Positions 26,872-36,701 of a stretch of DNA of 64,000 nucleotides are shown piece by piece. Origin of the DNA: Rhodocytophaga aerolata (lineage in GTDB: Bacteria; Bacteroidota; Bacteroidia; Cytophagales; 172606-1). Where the stretch lies: contig NZ_JAUKPO010000002.1 of assembly GCF_030503435.1 (NCBI RefSeq), forward strand, positions 124,001 through 188,000, in the 5' to 3' direction. The translations under genes and the position numbers were made by a program. The first letter of the stretch is position 1. The number at the start of each line of letters is the position of its first letter. The notes below the pieces were generated by a model, which made no database searches, was not told the origin of the DNA, and worked only from the letters and a program-made list of their open reading frames with translations.

Positions 26872-26908
26872 AACCTGTTAGGTTTTTATAACTTAACAGG
26901 TTTATTTT
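26872..26908 (+). promoter_or_regulatory. terminator-like hairpin just upstream of aguA
   Basis: AACCTGTTA (26872-26880) pairs perfectly with TAACAGGTT (26894-26902), and TATTTT follows. The aguA start codon is at 26915, 12 bases after the stem. A smaller alternative stem, AACC (26872-26875) with GGTT (26881-26884), is mutually exclusive with it. It may end aguB transcripts, or attenuate aguA; which one cannot be decided from sequence. Confidence 0.4.
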
Positions 26909-26914
26909 GCTGCC

Positions 26915-27976
26915 ATGACTAACAAACTTTCCGGACAATTTCCTGCGGATTTAGGCTATTACTTTCCTGCTGAGTGGGCAAAACATACGGCTACCTGGCT
27001 CAGCTGGCCACACAAAGAAGCTTCCTGGCCTGGTAAACTAGAAACCATTTTTTCTATCTATAGCCAGTTTATTAAAGAACTTACCGCCGGCGAACATGTA
27101 TGCATTAACATCAGCGATGAAAAGATGCAGGCCTTTGCCATTAATCATTTACAGCAAGCTGGCGTAGATTTGAAGAAGGTGTCTTTCTTCAGGCATCCAA
27201 CTAATGATGCCTGGTGCAGGGATCATGGCCCGGCTTTTCTGATCAATCCGAAAGCTGATAGTAAAAAGGTAGTAGTAGACTGGGGCTATAATGCCTGGGG
27301 CAATAAATACCCACCCTATGACCTGGATGATATAATTCCGACCTTAATTGCCAAGCATTACAATATTCCGGTAGTTCATCCTGGTATCGTCATGGAAGGC
27401 GGCTCCGTGGAATTCAATGGGCAAGGTACGGTACTAACCACTACAGCTTGTTTACTGAATCCTAACCGCAATCCGCACCTGAATCAGGAGCAGATTGAAG
27501 GGTATCTGCGGAACTACTATGGGGTGGAACAAATCCTCTGGCTAGGCGAAGGCATTATCGGCGACGATACAGATGGACACATAGACGACATTACCCGGTT
27601 TGTCAATGCAGATACGGTGGTAACCGTAATCGAACAGAATAAGGCGGATGAAAACTATGAAATTCTGCAGGACAACCTAAAAGAATTAAAGAAGATGCGC
27701 CTGCTTAATGGAAAACAACTGAATATTATAGAATTACCTATGCCTTCGCAGGTTATTCACGAAGACCAACTATTGCCGGCATCCTATGCAAATTTTTACA
27801 TTGGAAATGCAGCCGTAGTAGTGCCTACTTACCGGGACGACAAAAATGATCAGTTAGCGTTGGATATTCTAACCAGCTGTTTTCCCGGCAGAAAAGTAGT
27901 GGGCCTGGATTCTACCGATATCATCTGGGGCTTGGGAAGTTTTCACTGCCTGAGCCAGCAAGAGCCTGCTGTATAA
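26915..27976 (+). CDS. aguA: agmatine deiminase
   Basis: 353 residues of the peptidyl-arginine deiminase fold. Converts agmatine to N-carbamoylputrescine and ammonia. Signature stretches are WPHKEASWPG near the N-terminus, DAWCRDHGPAFLI with the substrate-binding Asp-His pair, VMEGGSVEFNGQGTVLTT, DDTDGHIDDITRF with the catalytic histidine, and the nucleophile C345 in GLGSFHCLSQQEP at the C-terminus. Together with aguB it completes an agmatine-to-putrescine route, which would supply the aminopropyltransferase encoded at the left edge. It ends at a strong bidirectional terminator. Confidence 0.96.
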   Translation: MTNKLSGQFPADLGYYFPAEWAKHTATWLSWPHKEASWPGKLETIFSIYSQFIKELTAGEHVCINISDEKMQAFAINHLQQAGVDLKKVSFFRHPTNDAWCRDHGPAFLINPKADSKKVVVDWGYNAWGNKYPPYDLDDIIPTLIAKHYNIPVVHPGIVMEGGSVEFNGQGTVLTTTACLLNPNRNPHLNQEQIEGYLRNYYGVEQILWLGEGIIGDDTDGHIDDITRFVNADTVVTVIEQNKADENYEILQDNLKELKKMRLLNGKQLNIIELPMPSQVIHEDQLLPASYANFYIGNAAVVVPTYRDDKNDQLALDILTSCFPGRKVVGLDSTDIIWGLGSFHCLSQQEPAV

Positions 27977-28013
27977 GGCTAAGCCAGTTCCAGGTATACT
28001 ACATGCCTGATAA

Positions 28014-28053
28014 AAACAAACCGATTAGATTCAATTATCTAATCGGTTTGTTT
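28014..28053. terminator. bidirectional terminator between aguA and glgB
   Basis: AAACAAACCGATTAGAT (28014-28030) pairs perfectly over 17 bp with ATCTAATCGGTTTGTTT (28037-28053) with a six-base loop. T-rich sequence follows on both strands. It can end aguA (plus) and the glgE-treS-glgB run (minus). Confidence 0.9.
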
Positions 28054-28083
28054 ATTTGTGTAGGTACCCAAGGCATGGGTTCT

Positions 28084-30054
28084 TTATTTATTATTTCCTG
28101 TTTTGGTATACTTGAAATAGAGTACAGCCAATGGAGGCAAGGTAACGGCTATTGCATTATCTTTCCCGTGTATAGGTAAAGCCACCGATTCAAGTGTTGA
28201 CGAATTTCCAATACCGCTTCCGCCATATACTTCATCATCTGTATTAAGCAGCAAAGTATAAGTACCTTTTTTAGGTACACCAATCCGGTAATTTTCTCTG
28301 GGTACCGGGGTAAAGTTTGCAATGGCTATAATGGTATCTTTATCGGATTTGCCTTTTCGCATCCAGCTGATTACACTATTCTCTGAATCGTTGATATCTA
28401 TCCACTCAAACCCACTTTCCTCAAAACTGTATTCGTACAAAGCGGCCTCTTCTTTGTAAAGAGTATTTAAGGTGCGCAGCAACGCCATTATTCCCTGGTG
28501 AGGTTTATAATCCAGTAAGTGCCAGTCTAAGCTCCGTTCGTGGTTCCACTCACTTGTCTGCCCGAATTCTCCGCCCATAAACAACAATTTGGTGCCTGGG
28601 TGAGCAAACATATAGGCATATAACACCCGCAGATTGGCAAACTGCTGCCAGTGATCCCCGGGCATTTTGTAAACAATAGGCTTCTTCCCGTAAACTACTT
28701 CGTCATGCGACAGAGGTAGCATAAAGTTTTCGGTAAACGCATAATAGATACTGAAGGTGATTTGGTTCTGGTGATACTTGCGGTAGACAGACTCCTTAGA
28801 GAAATAATCCAGGGTATCGTGCATCCAACCCATCATCCATTTCATGCCAAAGCCTAAGCCACCAATGTAGGTTGGCCGCGAAACCATAGGCCAGGCGGTA
28901 GACTCTTCCGCAATAGTTTGCACATCTGGGAAGTTGCTATACACAGAAACGTTAAATTCCTTTAAGAAACTGATTGCTTCCAGGTTTTCCCGTCCGCCAA
29001 ATTCATTGGGTATCCATTCGCCTTCTTTACGGGAATAATCCAGGTATAGCATAGAAGCCACCGCATCTACCCGCAAGCCATCGGCATGATATACATCCAG
29101 CCAATACAAAGCATTGCTGATTAAGAAAGAACGTACTTCGTTGCGGCCATAGTTGAAAATATAGCTTTTCCAGTCGGGATGGTAGCCTTTGCGCATATCT
29201 GCATGCTCATACAGGTGTGTGCCGTCAAAATAAGCCAGGCCATGTTCATCTGATGGAAAATGCGAAGGAACCCAGTCGAGTATTACGCCTATGCCTTCCT
29301 CATGCAAGGCATTAATAAGGTACATAAAATCTTGTGGCGTACCAAAACGGCTGCTAGGTGCAAAGTAACCCGTAATTTGATACCCCCAGGAGCCATAGAA
29401 AGGATGCTCCATAACAGGCATAAATTCTATATGTGTAAAGCCCAGATCTTTTATATAGGCAGGCAGTACATCCGCCAGTTCGCGGTAACTCATGGAGCGG
29501 TTATTATCTTCTGGTACCCGCTTCCAGGAGCCCAGGTGCATTTCATAGACCGAATAGGGTTGTGGCTGCCCTTTTAATTTCAGGCGTCTTTCCATCCAGT
29601 GTTTGTCCGTCCATTTATAGGTCATGTCCCATACGATGGAAGCAGTTTGCGGAGGCGTTTCCCAATGCATAGCATAGGGGTCGCCCTTTTCTACACTGAA
29701 GCCATGTTCCCGCGACAGAATAAAATATTTATAGATAGCCCCCTGCCCCACACCCGGAACAAAAGCCTCCCAAATTCCAGAACTGTCGTATCTGGGGTAC
29801 ATTGGATGAGAACCCCGGTTCCATCCATTAAAATCCCCAATTACGGATACCTTCTCGGCATTGGGTGCCCATACGGCAAAATAAGTGCCCATGGTCCCTT
29901 CATACTCCATAATATGCGAACCCAGTTTATTGTATAGATGATAATGTTTTCCTTCCCGGAAAAGGTATATATCAAATTCAGTAAACCGGCTTACGCCTGC
30001 TACAGAAGTAATTGGATTTGGCTGTTTTGTATTTTCATTTTCGGCTGCAATCAT
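28084..30054 (-). CDS. glgB: 1,4-alpha-glucan branching enzyme (GH13)
   Basis: 656 residues. Introduces alpha-1,6 branches into alpha-glucan. An N-terminal CBM48 domain is seen as GTYFAVWAPNAEKVSVIGDF (56-75). The GH13 barrel has nucleophile D330 in DGLRVDAVASML and acid/base E383 in IAEESTAWP, plus the transition-state aspartate in LPLSHDEVVYGK. EMHLGSWKR and the WILDW-like ILDWVPSHFP segments are branching-enzyme typical. It is the last of three genes in the minus-strand glucan cluster, 11 bases after the TreS-maltokinase gene, so co-translation is likely. Confidence 0.96.
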   Translation of the reverse strand: MIAAENENTKQPNPITSVAGVSRFTEFDIYLFREGKHYHLYNKLGSHIMEYEGTMGTYFAVWAPNAEKVSVIGDFNGWNRGSHPMYPRYDSSGIWEAFVPGVGQGAIYKYFILSREHGFSVEKGDPYAMHWETPPQTASIVWDMTYKWTDKHWMERRLKLKGQPQPYSVYEMHLGSWKRVPEDNNRSMSYRELADVLPAYIKDLGFTHIEFMPVMEHPFYGSWGYQITGYFAPSSRFGTPQDFMYLINALHEEGIGVILDWVPSHFPSDEHGLAYFDGTHLYEHADMRKGYHPDWKSYIFNYGRNEVRSFLISNALYWLDVYHADGLRVDAVASMLYLDYSRKEGEWIPNEFGGRENLEAISFLKEFNVSVYSNFPDVQTIAEESTAWPMVSRPTYIGGLGFGMKWMMGWMHDTLDYFSKESVYRKYHQNQITFSIYYAFTENFMLPLSHDEVVYGKKPIVYKMPGDHWQQFANLRVLYAYMFAHPGTKLLFMGGEFGQTSEWNHERSLDWHLLDYKPHQGIMALLRTLNTLYKEEAALYEYSFEESGFEWIDINDSENSVISWMRKGKSDKDTIIAIANFTPVPRENYRIGVPKKGTYTLLLNTDDEVYGGSGIGNSSTLESVALPIHGKDNAIAVTLPPLAVLYFKYTKTGNNK

Positions 30055-30065
30055 AATCTGTCTAT

Positions 30066-33000
30066 TTACTTTTTATTTTTTTCCTGGCTCATTAAATATT
30101 TACTCATAATAGATTTTATTCCTTTAATCGGAATAAGCACCCAGTCTGGCCGGTTGTTTAGCTCATATCCTAATTCATATACGGCTTTCTCTAGCAGGAA
30201 TACCTGTAGCAGCATATCAAAATCCTCTTTTTTCTTAGGAATAAAGTTCTGCCCGCTGGTATACTCCAGATAGGATTTCAGGTAATACCCACTGATATAG
30301 TGATACCATTGTTCGGCCCACTGTACCAGATACGGTGTATCTTCTTCTCTTACCGATGGGTGCTTGAGCAACGCATTATAGGCCGCATAATGAAACGACC
30401 GGATCATGCCGGCTACATCCCGCAGGGGCGAACGTTTTAAGCGGCGTTCACTGAAAGACCTGGCCGGTTCGCCTTCAAAATCTATAATAACAAAATCTTT
30501 CCCTGTAAATAGTACCTGGCCTAAGTGATAATCTCCGTGTGTACGGATTTTATCGGTATCTATTTTATGGGCGAAAATACGTTGCATGTTCTTTAAAATA
30601 TCATTGCGCATGCTTAGTACTTCTTCGGCTTCCGCTTTTACATTAGCCGGCAAATTCTTCATATTTTTCTCCATGCTCTGGTAGGAGCCTCTCACCAGTG
30701 ACTGTAAGGAGGAATATAAAGACCGCTGATAATGCAGCGAGAAAGCTTCCGGCTCAAAGTTTTTCTCATCCGGGTGGGCGGCCAGTGCCAGATGCAATTC
30801 AGCGGTGCGGCGGCCAAGCAAATGTACCCGTTCTACATAGGCCCCTCCGATCAGGTTCTGCAACAAGGGCGGCGTATCCTCAAAACTTACCGGCTCCGAT
30901 AAATTACCTACAGGTGCGATAATATCTTTAAAATGGCCATCACTGAGTACGCGTTCAAAATAGCGCTGCAACGAATCACTGAAATATTCCCAGGCATCTC
31001 CCTGGTTGGGTACCATTTCCTGCATCATACCAATGCTGATAGGCGCCTGGCGGGGCAATTGATGCTCAATAGCTCCAATAAACCTAGGTGTCTGGCTATA
31101 GGTAGCTTTATCTGTGAGGTACTGAGAAATTTCTACATCCGGATTTAGTACCCGGTCCAGTTTGCGGTATAATTTCAGGAAGAAGGTATTCTCAAAGGTG
31201 ATGGAGGTGTTACTCTGTTCAGCACTTAACAACCTGGAAGTTACTTTAGCGCCTTTTTGTTTCAACAGCGATTCGGTTTCTTTGGCTGCATAGAACACCA
31301 GTTCGGCATCTCCTCTGTCTTTCAACCGGCGTTTTTTTGCCATCATGGTAAACAATGCTCCCTGGAACTCTTCGTTATACACTGCATCGTACAATACGCC
31401 TTTTTCTCCTTTGACGGATATAGTAGCAATTACACTTTTCGGACAACCATCTCTCAACTTTTTCTCAAGGTCGCCTGTGGCGAAGGCAATGGGCAGCATA
31501 TACATCTCTGGTAAGCCTTCGTTATAGCTTACTTCCACAATCAGCATGGATGCTGTTTCTTTATTGAAAGGAATGGCGATATTCTCCAGCACTTTCATGC
31601 TTTGTACGGTGCGGGCTTTTCCGCCAAACCAGCGGCATGATTTTATATACGCCGGCAATACTTTTTGCTGCAACCGCTGCATATTTGCAGACTCCACCAT
31701 GCTCTCCCATGTAGTAAGGTTGAGTTGCGGTGTATCGGTATCTAAGCCTTGACCTAGTTGCACCCGTTCGTCTTGGAGCAAGAACCAGTAATAAGCATGG
31801 GAGCCTAAGGTAAATAAGTATGGTTCCTCTTTAATAGCTGGAAAGCGGTTCTGGCTGAATACTTCTATGGGAATAAATCCTTTGTAGGATGGCAGATCCA
31901 GTTCAACAGCTTGAGAAAATCTGGATAAGTTGGCAATAACTAATATAGTCTCATTTTCATACGTCCGGGTAAAGGTAAGGACCTTGGCATTGGCAGGCGA
32001 CAAGAACTTAATATCTCCCCGGCTAAAGGCTTTGAAGCGTTTGCGCATCGCAATTACCCGCTTCATCCACCAAAGCAGCGACGATAAATTTTTCTGCTGG
32101 GTTTCTACGTTTACTGATTCATATTTATACTCCGGGTCAATAATTACCGGTAAGTATAGCTGATGTGGATTTGCTGATGAGAAACCTGCGTTGCGGTCTA
32201 CGCTCCATTGCATAGGTGTACGTACGCCATCCCGGTCGCCCAGATAATAATTATCTCCCATGCCAATCTCATCGCCATAGTATACCACTGGTGTACCCGG
32301 CAGGGAGAACAGCAACGTATTCATCAGTTCAATCTTTTTCCGGCTGTTATCCAGCAGAGGTGCCAGCCGGTGGCGGATACCCAGATTGATACGAGCCTGG
32401 GGATCTTTTGCATATACCTTATACATGTAATCCCGTTCCTCATCGGTTACCATCTCCAGCGTAAGTTCGTCGTGATTACGCAGGAAGATAGCCCACTGGC
32501 AGGTTTCGGGAATTTCAGGTGTCTGGTCTATAATATCAGTAATAGGGTACCGGTCTTCCATCTTCACTGCCATAAACATACGCGGCATAATGGGGAAGTG
32601 GTAGTTCATGTGGCATTCGTCTCCATCGCCAAAATAGGCAGCAGAATCTTCCGGCCACATATTGGCTTCGGCCAGTAAGAGTTTACCAGGAAAGTGCTTA
32701 TCTACATGAGCCCGTAGTTTTTTCAGGAAGGCATGGGTTTCGGGTAAGTTTTCACCATTTGTTCCCTCTCTTTCAAACAGGTAAGGCACGGCATCCAGAC
32801 GGAAGCCATCTACCCCCATATTCAGCCAGTAATCCAGCATTTTGAACACCTCTTTCTGAACATTGGGGTTATCGTAGTTGAGGTCCGGCTGATGCGAGAA
32901 AAAGCGGTGCCAGTAATAGGCATTGGCTACTGGGTCCCAGGTCCAGTTGGAACGTTCGGTGTCGGTAAAAATAATGCGGACATCTTTGTACTTGTTGGGG

Positions 33001-33422
33001 TCGTCGCTCCATACATAGAAGTCGCGGAAATTGGTACCAGGCTTTGCCCGGCGTGCCCGCTGAAACCAGGGGTGCTGATCGGATGTATGATTGATTACCA
33101 GTTCGGTAATTACCCGCAAGCCACGCCTGTGCGCCTCTTTAATAAAGGCTTTCAGGTCGTTGATATCGCCGTATGAGGGATTGATATTATAATAATCGGC
33201 AATATCATAGCCATCGTCGCGTAAAGGCGAGGGATAAAAAGGTAAGAGCCATATGGCCGTTACGCCCAGATCTTCCAGATAATCCAGTTTTTCCAGCAGG
33301 CCTTTAAAATCGCCTATACCGTCTCCGCTGCTATCTTTGAAAGCTTTTATATGCAGCTCATAAATAATTGCATCTTTATACCAATGTATGTTATCGTCGA
33401 TAACACTTTTCTCTTTTGCCAT
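30066..33422 (-). CDS. treS: trehalose synthase / maltokinase fusion protein
   Basis: 1118 residues in two enzymes. Residues 1-550 form a GH13 trehalose synthase that interconverts trehalose and maltose: D210 in GFRLDAVPYLF, E252 in LLAEANMWPED, D318 in FLRNHDELTLEMV, with the TreS-typical loop EREGTNGENLPETHAF. Residues from about 590 form a maltokinase of the aminoglycoside-phosphotransferase fold: IKSCRWFGGKAR at its start, the catalytic loop THGDYHLGQVLF and DFEGEPARSFSERR, which bind MgATP. The kinase makes maltose-1-phosphate, the substrate of GlgE encoded just upstream. TreS-maltokinase fusions are known. The gap to glgE is 133 bases. Confidence 0.95.
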   Translation of the reverse strand: MAKEKSVIDDNIHWYKDAIIYELHIKAFKDSSGDGIGDFKGLLEKLDYLEDLGVTAIWLLPFYPSPLRDDGYDIADYYNINPSYGDINDLKAFIKEAHRRGLRVITELVINHTSDQHPWFQRARRAKPGTNFRDFYVWSDDPNKYKDVRIIFTDTERSNWTWDPVANAYYWHRFFSHQPDLNYDNPNVQKEVFKMLDYWLNMGVDGFRLDAVPYLFEREGTNGENLPETHAFLKKLRAHVDKHFPGKLLLAEANMWPEDSAAYFGDGDECHMNYHFPIMPRMFMAVKMEDRYPITDIIDQTPEIPETCQWAIFLRNHDELTLEMVTDEERDYMYKVYAKDPQARINLGIRHRLAPLLDNSRKKIELMNTLLFSLPGTPVVYYGDEIGMGDNYYLGDRDGVRTPMQWSVDRNAGFSSANPHQLYLPVIIDPEYKYESVNVETQQKNLSSLLWWMKRVIAMRKRFKAFSRGDIKFLSPANAKVLTFTRTYENETILVIANLSRFSQAVELDLPSYKGFIPIEVFSQNRFPAIKEEPYLFTLGSHAYYWFLLQDERVQLGQGLDTDTPQLNLTTWESMVESANMQRLQQKVLPAYIKSCRWFGGKARTVQSMKVLENIAIPFNKETASMLIVEVSYNEGLPEMYMLPIAFATGDLEKKLRDGCPKSVIATISVKGEKGVLYDAVYNEEFQGALFTMMAKKRRLKDRGDAELVFYAAKETESLLKQKGAKVTSRLLSAEQSNTSITFENTFFLKLYRKLDRVLNPDVEISQYLTDKATYSQTPRFIGAIEHQLPRQAPISIGMMQEMVPNQGDAWEYFSDSLQRYFERVLSDGHFKDIIAPVGNLSEPVSFEDTPPLLQNLIGGAYVERVHLLGRRTAELHLALAAHPDEKNFEPEAFSLHYQRSLYSSLQSLVRGSYQSMEKNMKNLPANVKAEAEEVLSMRNDILKNMQRIFAHKIDTDKIRTHGDYHLGQVLFTGKDFVIIDFEGEPARSFSERRLKRSPLRDVAGMIRSFHYAAYNALLKHPSVREEDTPYLVQWAEQWYHYISGYYLKSYLEYTSGQNFIPKKKEDFDMLLQVFLLEKAVYELGYELNNRPDWVLIPIKGIKSIMSKYLMSQEKNKK

Positions 33423-33555
33423 ATAGCGCTACAGCTGTTTTAAGGGTTTATTTAATTTTTTATCATTCACTATCTGTAGATGGCAGTCCACAGACAAAAG
33501 TTTTTTTAATCAATTATTCATCTTTTACGCACCGGTTAGCTAAATACATTTTGCT

Positions 33556-35508
33556 TTACTCAATCCGGAATACGTGTACCGGCATTAAGGTAGGGTGCAA
33601 CTCTATATAATTCCACTCATGATGCCAGTTATAGCGGGCTCCAGTAATAAGATCGTGTACTACATACGAGGAACCCGGATTCATCCCAAAATAATATAGG
33701 GGCACTTTTACATAGCCAGCCTGCAAATGATACGGGTCCAGATTAACAACCATTAACATACGGTTGGTCCTGGCATCATCCATCTTCGCATATGCAAGTA
33801 ATCGTTCGTTATCTGTATCTGCAAATTCGATGTTCCAGGTGGTTTGTAAAGCTACATTTTCCCGCCTAACCCGGTTGATGCGGATCATAACATCTTTAAT
33901 TTTTGTTTCGGCATTCCAGTCCCAGAGTTTTATCTCATATTTCTCTGAGTCAAGGTATTCTTCTTTGCCGGGAGTCATAGGTGCATTAATACCAAATTCA
34001 TAAACCGGACCATATAAGCCATAATTAGAGGATAGTGTAGCCGCCATTACCAGCCGGCTAATGAAGGCCGGTTCACCGCCTTGCTGGAGTGAAAAGGGCA
34101 AAATATCCGGTGTGTTGGGCCAGAAGTTTGGGCGGAAATATTCCCGCATGTCGGTTTTGGTAAGTTCAGTCATATACTGCTTTATCTCATACGCGGTGTT
34201 ACGCCAGGTATAATACGTATATGATTGCGTAAACCCGATTTTTGCCAGGCGTTCCATTACCCGGGGGCGGGTAAATGCTTCTGACAAAAAGATTATCTGA
34301 GGATGTTCGTTCCGGACTTCACGTATCAGCCACTCCCAGAAATTAAATGGTTTGGTATGCGGATTATCTACCCGGAAAATATGTACGCCTTTGTCTATCC
34401 AGTAATCTACAATGCTTTTAAGTTCATACCACAGGTTTTGCCAGTCTTCTGTTTCAAAGTTGATGGGCAATACATCCTGGTATTTTTTAGGTGGATTTTC
34501 GGCGTATTGTACTGTGCCATCGGGCCGCCACTTAAACCAGTCTGGATGCTCTTTTACGTAGGGATGGTCTTGTGAACATTGCAAGGCCAGGTCCAAAGCT
34601 ATCTCCAGTCCCGATTCTCTGGCCTTATTTACAAAGCTGACAAAATCTTCTACTGTACCTAGTTCCGGATGAATAGCTTTGTGGCCGCCTTCCGCAGCCC
34701 CAATAGCCCAGGGAGACCCAGGTTCTCCGGGCTGAGAGGTAACATTATTGTTTTTCCCTTTCCGGAAAGCCCGGCCAATCGGATGAATGGGTGGCAAATA
34801 GAGCACATCGAAACCCATTCGTACCACATGTGGAATCAGGGCTTCACAATCTTTGAATGTACCGTGTTTACCCCATTCCTGTGAGGCAGATCTGGGAAAT
34901 AACTCATACCAGGAACTGAAAAGGGCTTTTTTCCGCTCTACATCTACCACTAATGTGCGTTTGTAGATACCCGATTCACTTTTGTCTCCATACAAAGTCA
35001 TCAAGCGGGATACTTCCGGACTCAATACCTGTTGTACTTCTGCAGACATATTGGAAGGTTGCCTTAAGAAATGAGCTCGCTCGTAGAGCATAGCCCGTTC
35101 CTGCTCGGGAGCGCGTTCGGCCGCTTCCTCTATCAGCTGAGCTCCAATTAAAAACTCCACTCTGAGATCTTGTCCGGCATCAAATTTTTTCTGCAGCCCT
35201 TTCTGCCAGGTAAGAAAGTGATCAATCCAGCCAGCTACGGTGTATTCATATTTCCCTGGTGCATCCAGACTGAAAGAAGCTTCCCAATGGTCGTTTCCCA
35301 GAAAATTCATGGGTATTTCCTGCCATTCCTGGCTTGAAAGGGGGCGGTATTTCAACGATACCTGCACTGCATCGTGTCCATCGCCGAATACGTCGGCTTG
35401 TATTGTTATTTTTTCTCCTACAACGCGTTTGATCGGGAATTGTCCACAATTAATTTGAGGGGTAACATGTTCAATAATGGCTCTTTTTCTTCCTTCAGAT
35501 TCTTGCAT
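33556..35508 (-). CDS. glgE: alpha-1,4-glucan:maltose-1-phosphate maltosyltransferase (GlgE)
   Basis: 650 residues of GH13_3. Transfers maltosyl units from maltose-1-phosphate to growing alpha-1,4-glucan. An N-terminal beta domain (about 1-115) precedes a helical insertion with the GlgE-like line ERAPEQERAMLYERAHFL, then the barrel with nucleophile D381 in GVHIFRVDNPHTKPFNFWEW, acid/base E410 in IIFLSEAFTRP and D468 in WPNTPDILPF. The stretch FPRSASQEWGKHGTFKDCE is also GlgE specific. It is first in the glgE-treS-glgB order, so the cluster contains every enzyme of the trehalose-to-glucan pathway. Confidence 0.96.
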   Translation of the reverse strand: MQESEGRKRAIIEHVTPQINCGQFPIKRVVGEKITIQADVFGDGHDAVQVSLKYRPLSSQEWQEIPMNFLGNDHWEASFSLDAPGKYEYTVAGWIDHFLTWQKGLQKKFDAGQDLRVEFLIGAQLIEEAAERAPEQERAMLYERAHFLRQPSNMSAEVQQVLSPEVSRLMTLYGDKSESGIYKRTLVVDVERKKALFSSWYELFPRSASQEWGKHGTFKDCEALIPHVVRMGFDVLYLPPIHPIGRAFRKGKNNNVTSQPGEPGSPWAIGAAEGGHKAIHPELGTVEDFVSFVNKARESGLEIALDLALQCSQDHPYVKEHPDWFKWRPDGTVQYAENPPKKYQDVLPINFETEDWQNLWYELKSIVDYWIDKGVHIFRVDNPHTKPFNFWEWLIREVRNEHPQIIFLSEAFTRPRVMERLAKIGFTQSYTYYTWRNTAYEIKQYMTELTKTDMREYFRPNFWPNTPDILPFSLQQGGEPAFISRLVMAATLSSNYGLYGPVYEFGINAPMTPGKEEYLDSEKYEIKLWDWNAETKIKDVMIRINRVRRENVALQTTWNIEFADTDNERLLAYAKMDDARTNRMLMVVNLDPYHLQAGYVKVPLYYFGMNPGSSYVVHDLITGARYNWHHEWNYIELHPTLMPVHVFRIE

Positions 35509-35680
35509 AATTTGCTTTAGGTTATGGTAGGTTTGTTAGTTTTCCATAATTCATCCCACAATCTTTCCCGTTCTTTCCAAATACTGTCTTCTGATCGTCA
35601 ATTACTTTGCGAATTACTGAAACGATCGGTAAAAAATAAAATTTATTAAAAAATATTCTATAAACTGGTTTTCCTGGAAG

Positions 35681-35968
35681 CTATCTTCTCTTTTTTTTCT
35701 GGCTTATTTTTTCAATGCGCTTGGTTTTTATCCAGCCCAGATATTTTTGTAATGGTTCCGCTTGCTGCAATACAGGTATACTATTATACCTGTTGGCCAG
35801 TTCGGTATTGCTGAACGTAACATGCAATGTAGTATGGCAAGGCTGACATAATGGAACAGTCTCTGTATGCTTTCCTCCTTTTTGCTTTGGTATCAGATGA
35901 TGATAGGTAACCTTTTGTACTTGCCGCTCACACAACGCACACATGGTTAACTCTGCTCCGGATTTCAT
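35681..35968 (-). CDS. small HNH-endonuclease-fold protein
   Basis: 95 residues. Paired zinc-ribbon cysteines C10-x2-C13 and C41-x2-C44 frame the HNH core: VTYHHLIPKQKGGKH with H23 and H24, and CQPCHTTLHVTF with H45 and H49. The C-terminal tail is strongly basic (KKKRR), fitting nucleic acid binding. Small HNH proteins of this type occur as isolated chromosomal genes or near mobile elements; no mobile element is visible beside it. It could be a nuclease of unknown target. Its stop lies about 170 bases before the glgE start on the same strand. Confidence 0.85.
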   Translation of the reverse strand: MKSGAELTMCALCERQVQKVTYHHLIPKQKGGKHTETVPLCQPCHTTLHVTFSNTELANRYNSIPVLQQAEPLQKYLGWIKTKRIEKISQKKKRR

Positions 35969-36357
35969 ACCTCTGTTTCGTCAAACCTTACATACTTGTA
36001 CGTTATTAAGAAATAATGTTTCAATAAATTTAAATTCGCATACAAAGGTAGATATTACTCAGCCATAGCTACTTTTCAGGATATCTACTAAATTACTGTA
36101 ACAGGTTAGCCTATTACTTCTAAGGTAGAAATTTCTCCGGATTACTATAAATCTTATTGATAAATGTAGGATCAGCCATATTTGGCTCAACTTACCGCAT
36201 CTAATGTACTAGGATTAACAAGATATTGACAGCTCTGTACAGATATTTTTTTCCTTTATCTATAGGATGTAATAAAAGAATATTATTTACATTTATCGAA
36301 TGGAAAGTATATAACCCAAAAATAAATATCACATTTATCTTATCCAGGTTACGTCGT
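35969..36357. other. 389-base region upstream of a small hypothetical gene
   Basis: Very AT-rich. An open frame runs on the plus strand from 36226 in frame with the small gene at 36358, but its N-terminal part has low-complexity coding character and I prefer the later start. No RNA gene, repeat or recognisable promoter is evident. Confidence 0.4.
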
Positions 36358-36678
36358 ATGCAGAGTAATGTTTATACACAGCAGTTAGTAGATTATCTTG
36401 CCAAGGAGCAGCATATTATTTGTATGCAGCAGAAATATTATTTGAAGAATGCTATCTGCCCTTCTCTTTCAGAAAACAATATTTATGTAAACACCCTGGT
36501 TGGCCTGGAGCTTAGCAATGAGCTTACCCGGAAAAATATACAGATGAAGGAAATCTGCTTCTATAAGATAAAAATGATGAAAAATGAGTTGAATAACCTT
36601 GAAAAAAAACTGGAGGAATTTAAAGGAGCACTAAAAATTTACTCTGAAAAGTTTAATGATACTAAAAAAGAAATGTAG
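36358..36678 (+). CDS. small hypothetical protein, predicted coiled coil
   Basis: 106 residues from ATG 36358; the frame is open from 36226 but the extra residues are not protein-like. The C-terminal half, ICFYKIKMMKNELNNLEKKL and EEFKGALKIYSEKF, has heptad spacing of hydrophobic residues and should form a coiled coil. There is no signal peptide or membrane segment. AT-rich codon use is lower in GC than the neighbours. Unrecognised; a shared terminator with PBP1A supports it being transcribed. Confidence 0.4.
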   Translation: MQSNVYTQQLVDYLAKEQHIICMQQKYYLKNAICPSLSENNIYVNTLVGLELSNELTRKNIQMKEICFYKIKMMKNELNNLEKKLEEFKGALKIYSEKFNDTKKEM

Positions 36679-36701
36679 TGCTTTAGGAATTTCTTATATA
36701 G

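Noticed and set aside
35681-35968. HNH protein as part of a defence or mobile system
   Set aside because: No methylase, helicase, integrase or phage gene is adjacent; flanking genes are metabolic and cell-wall genes.
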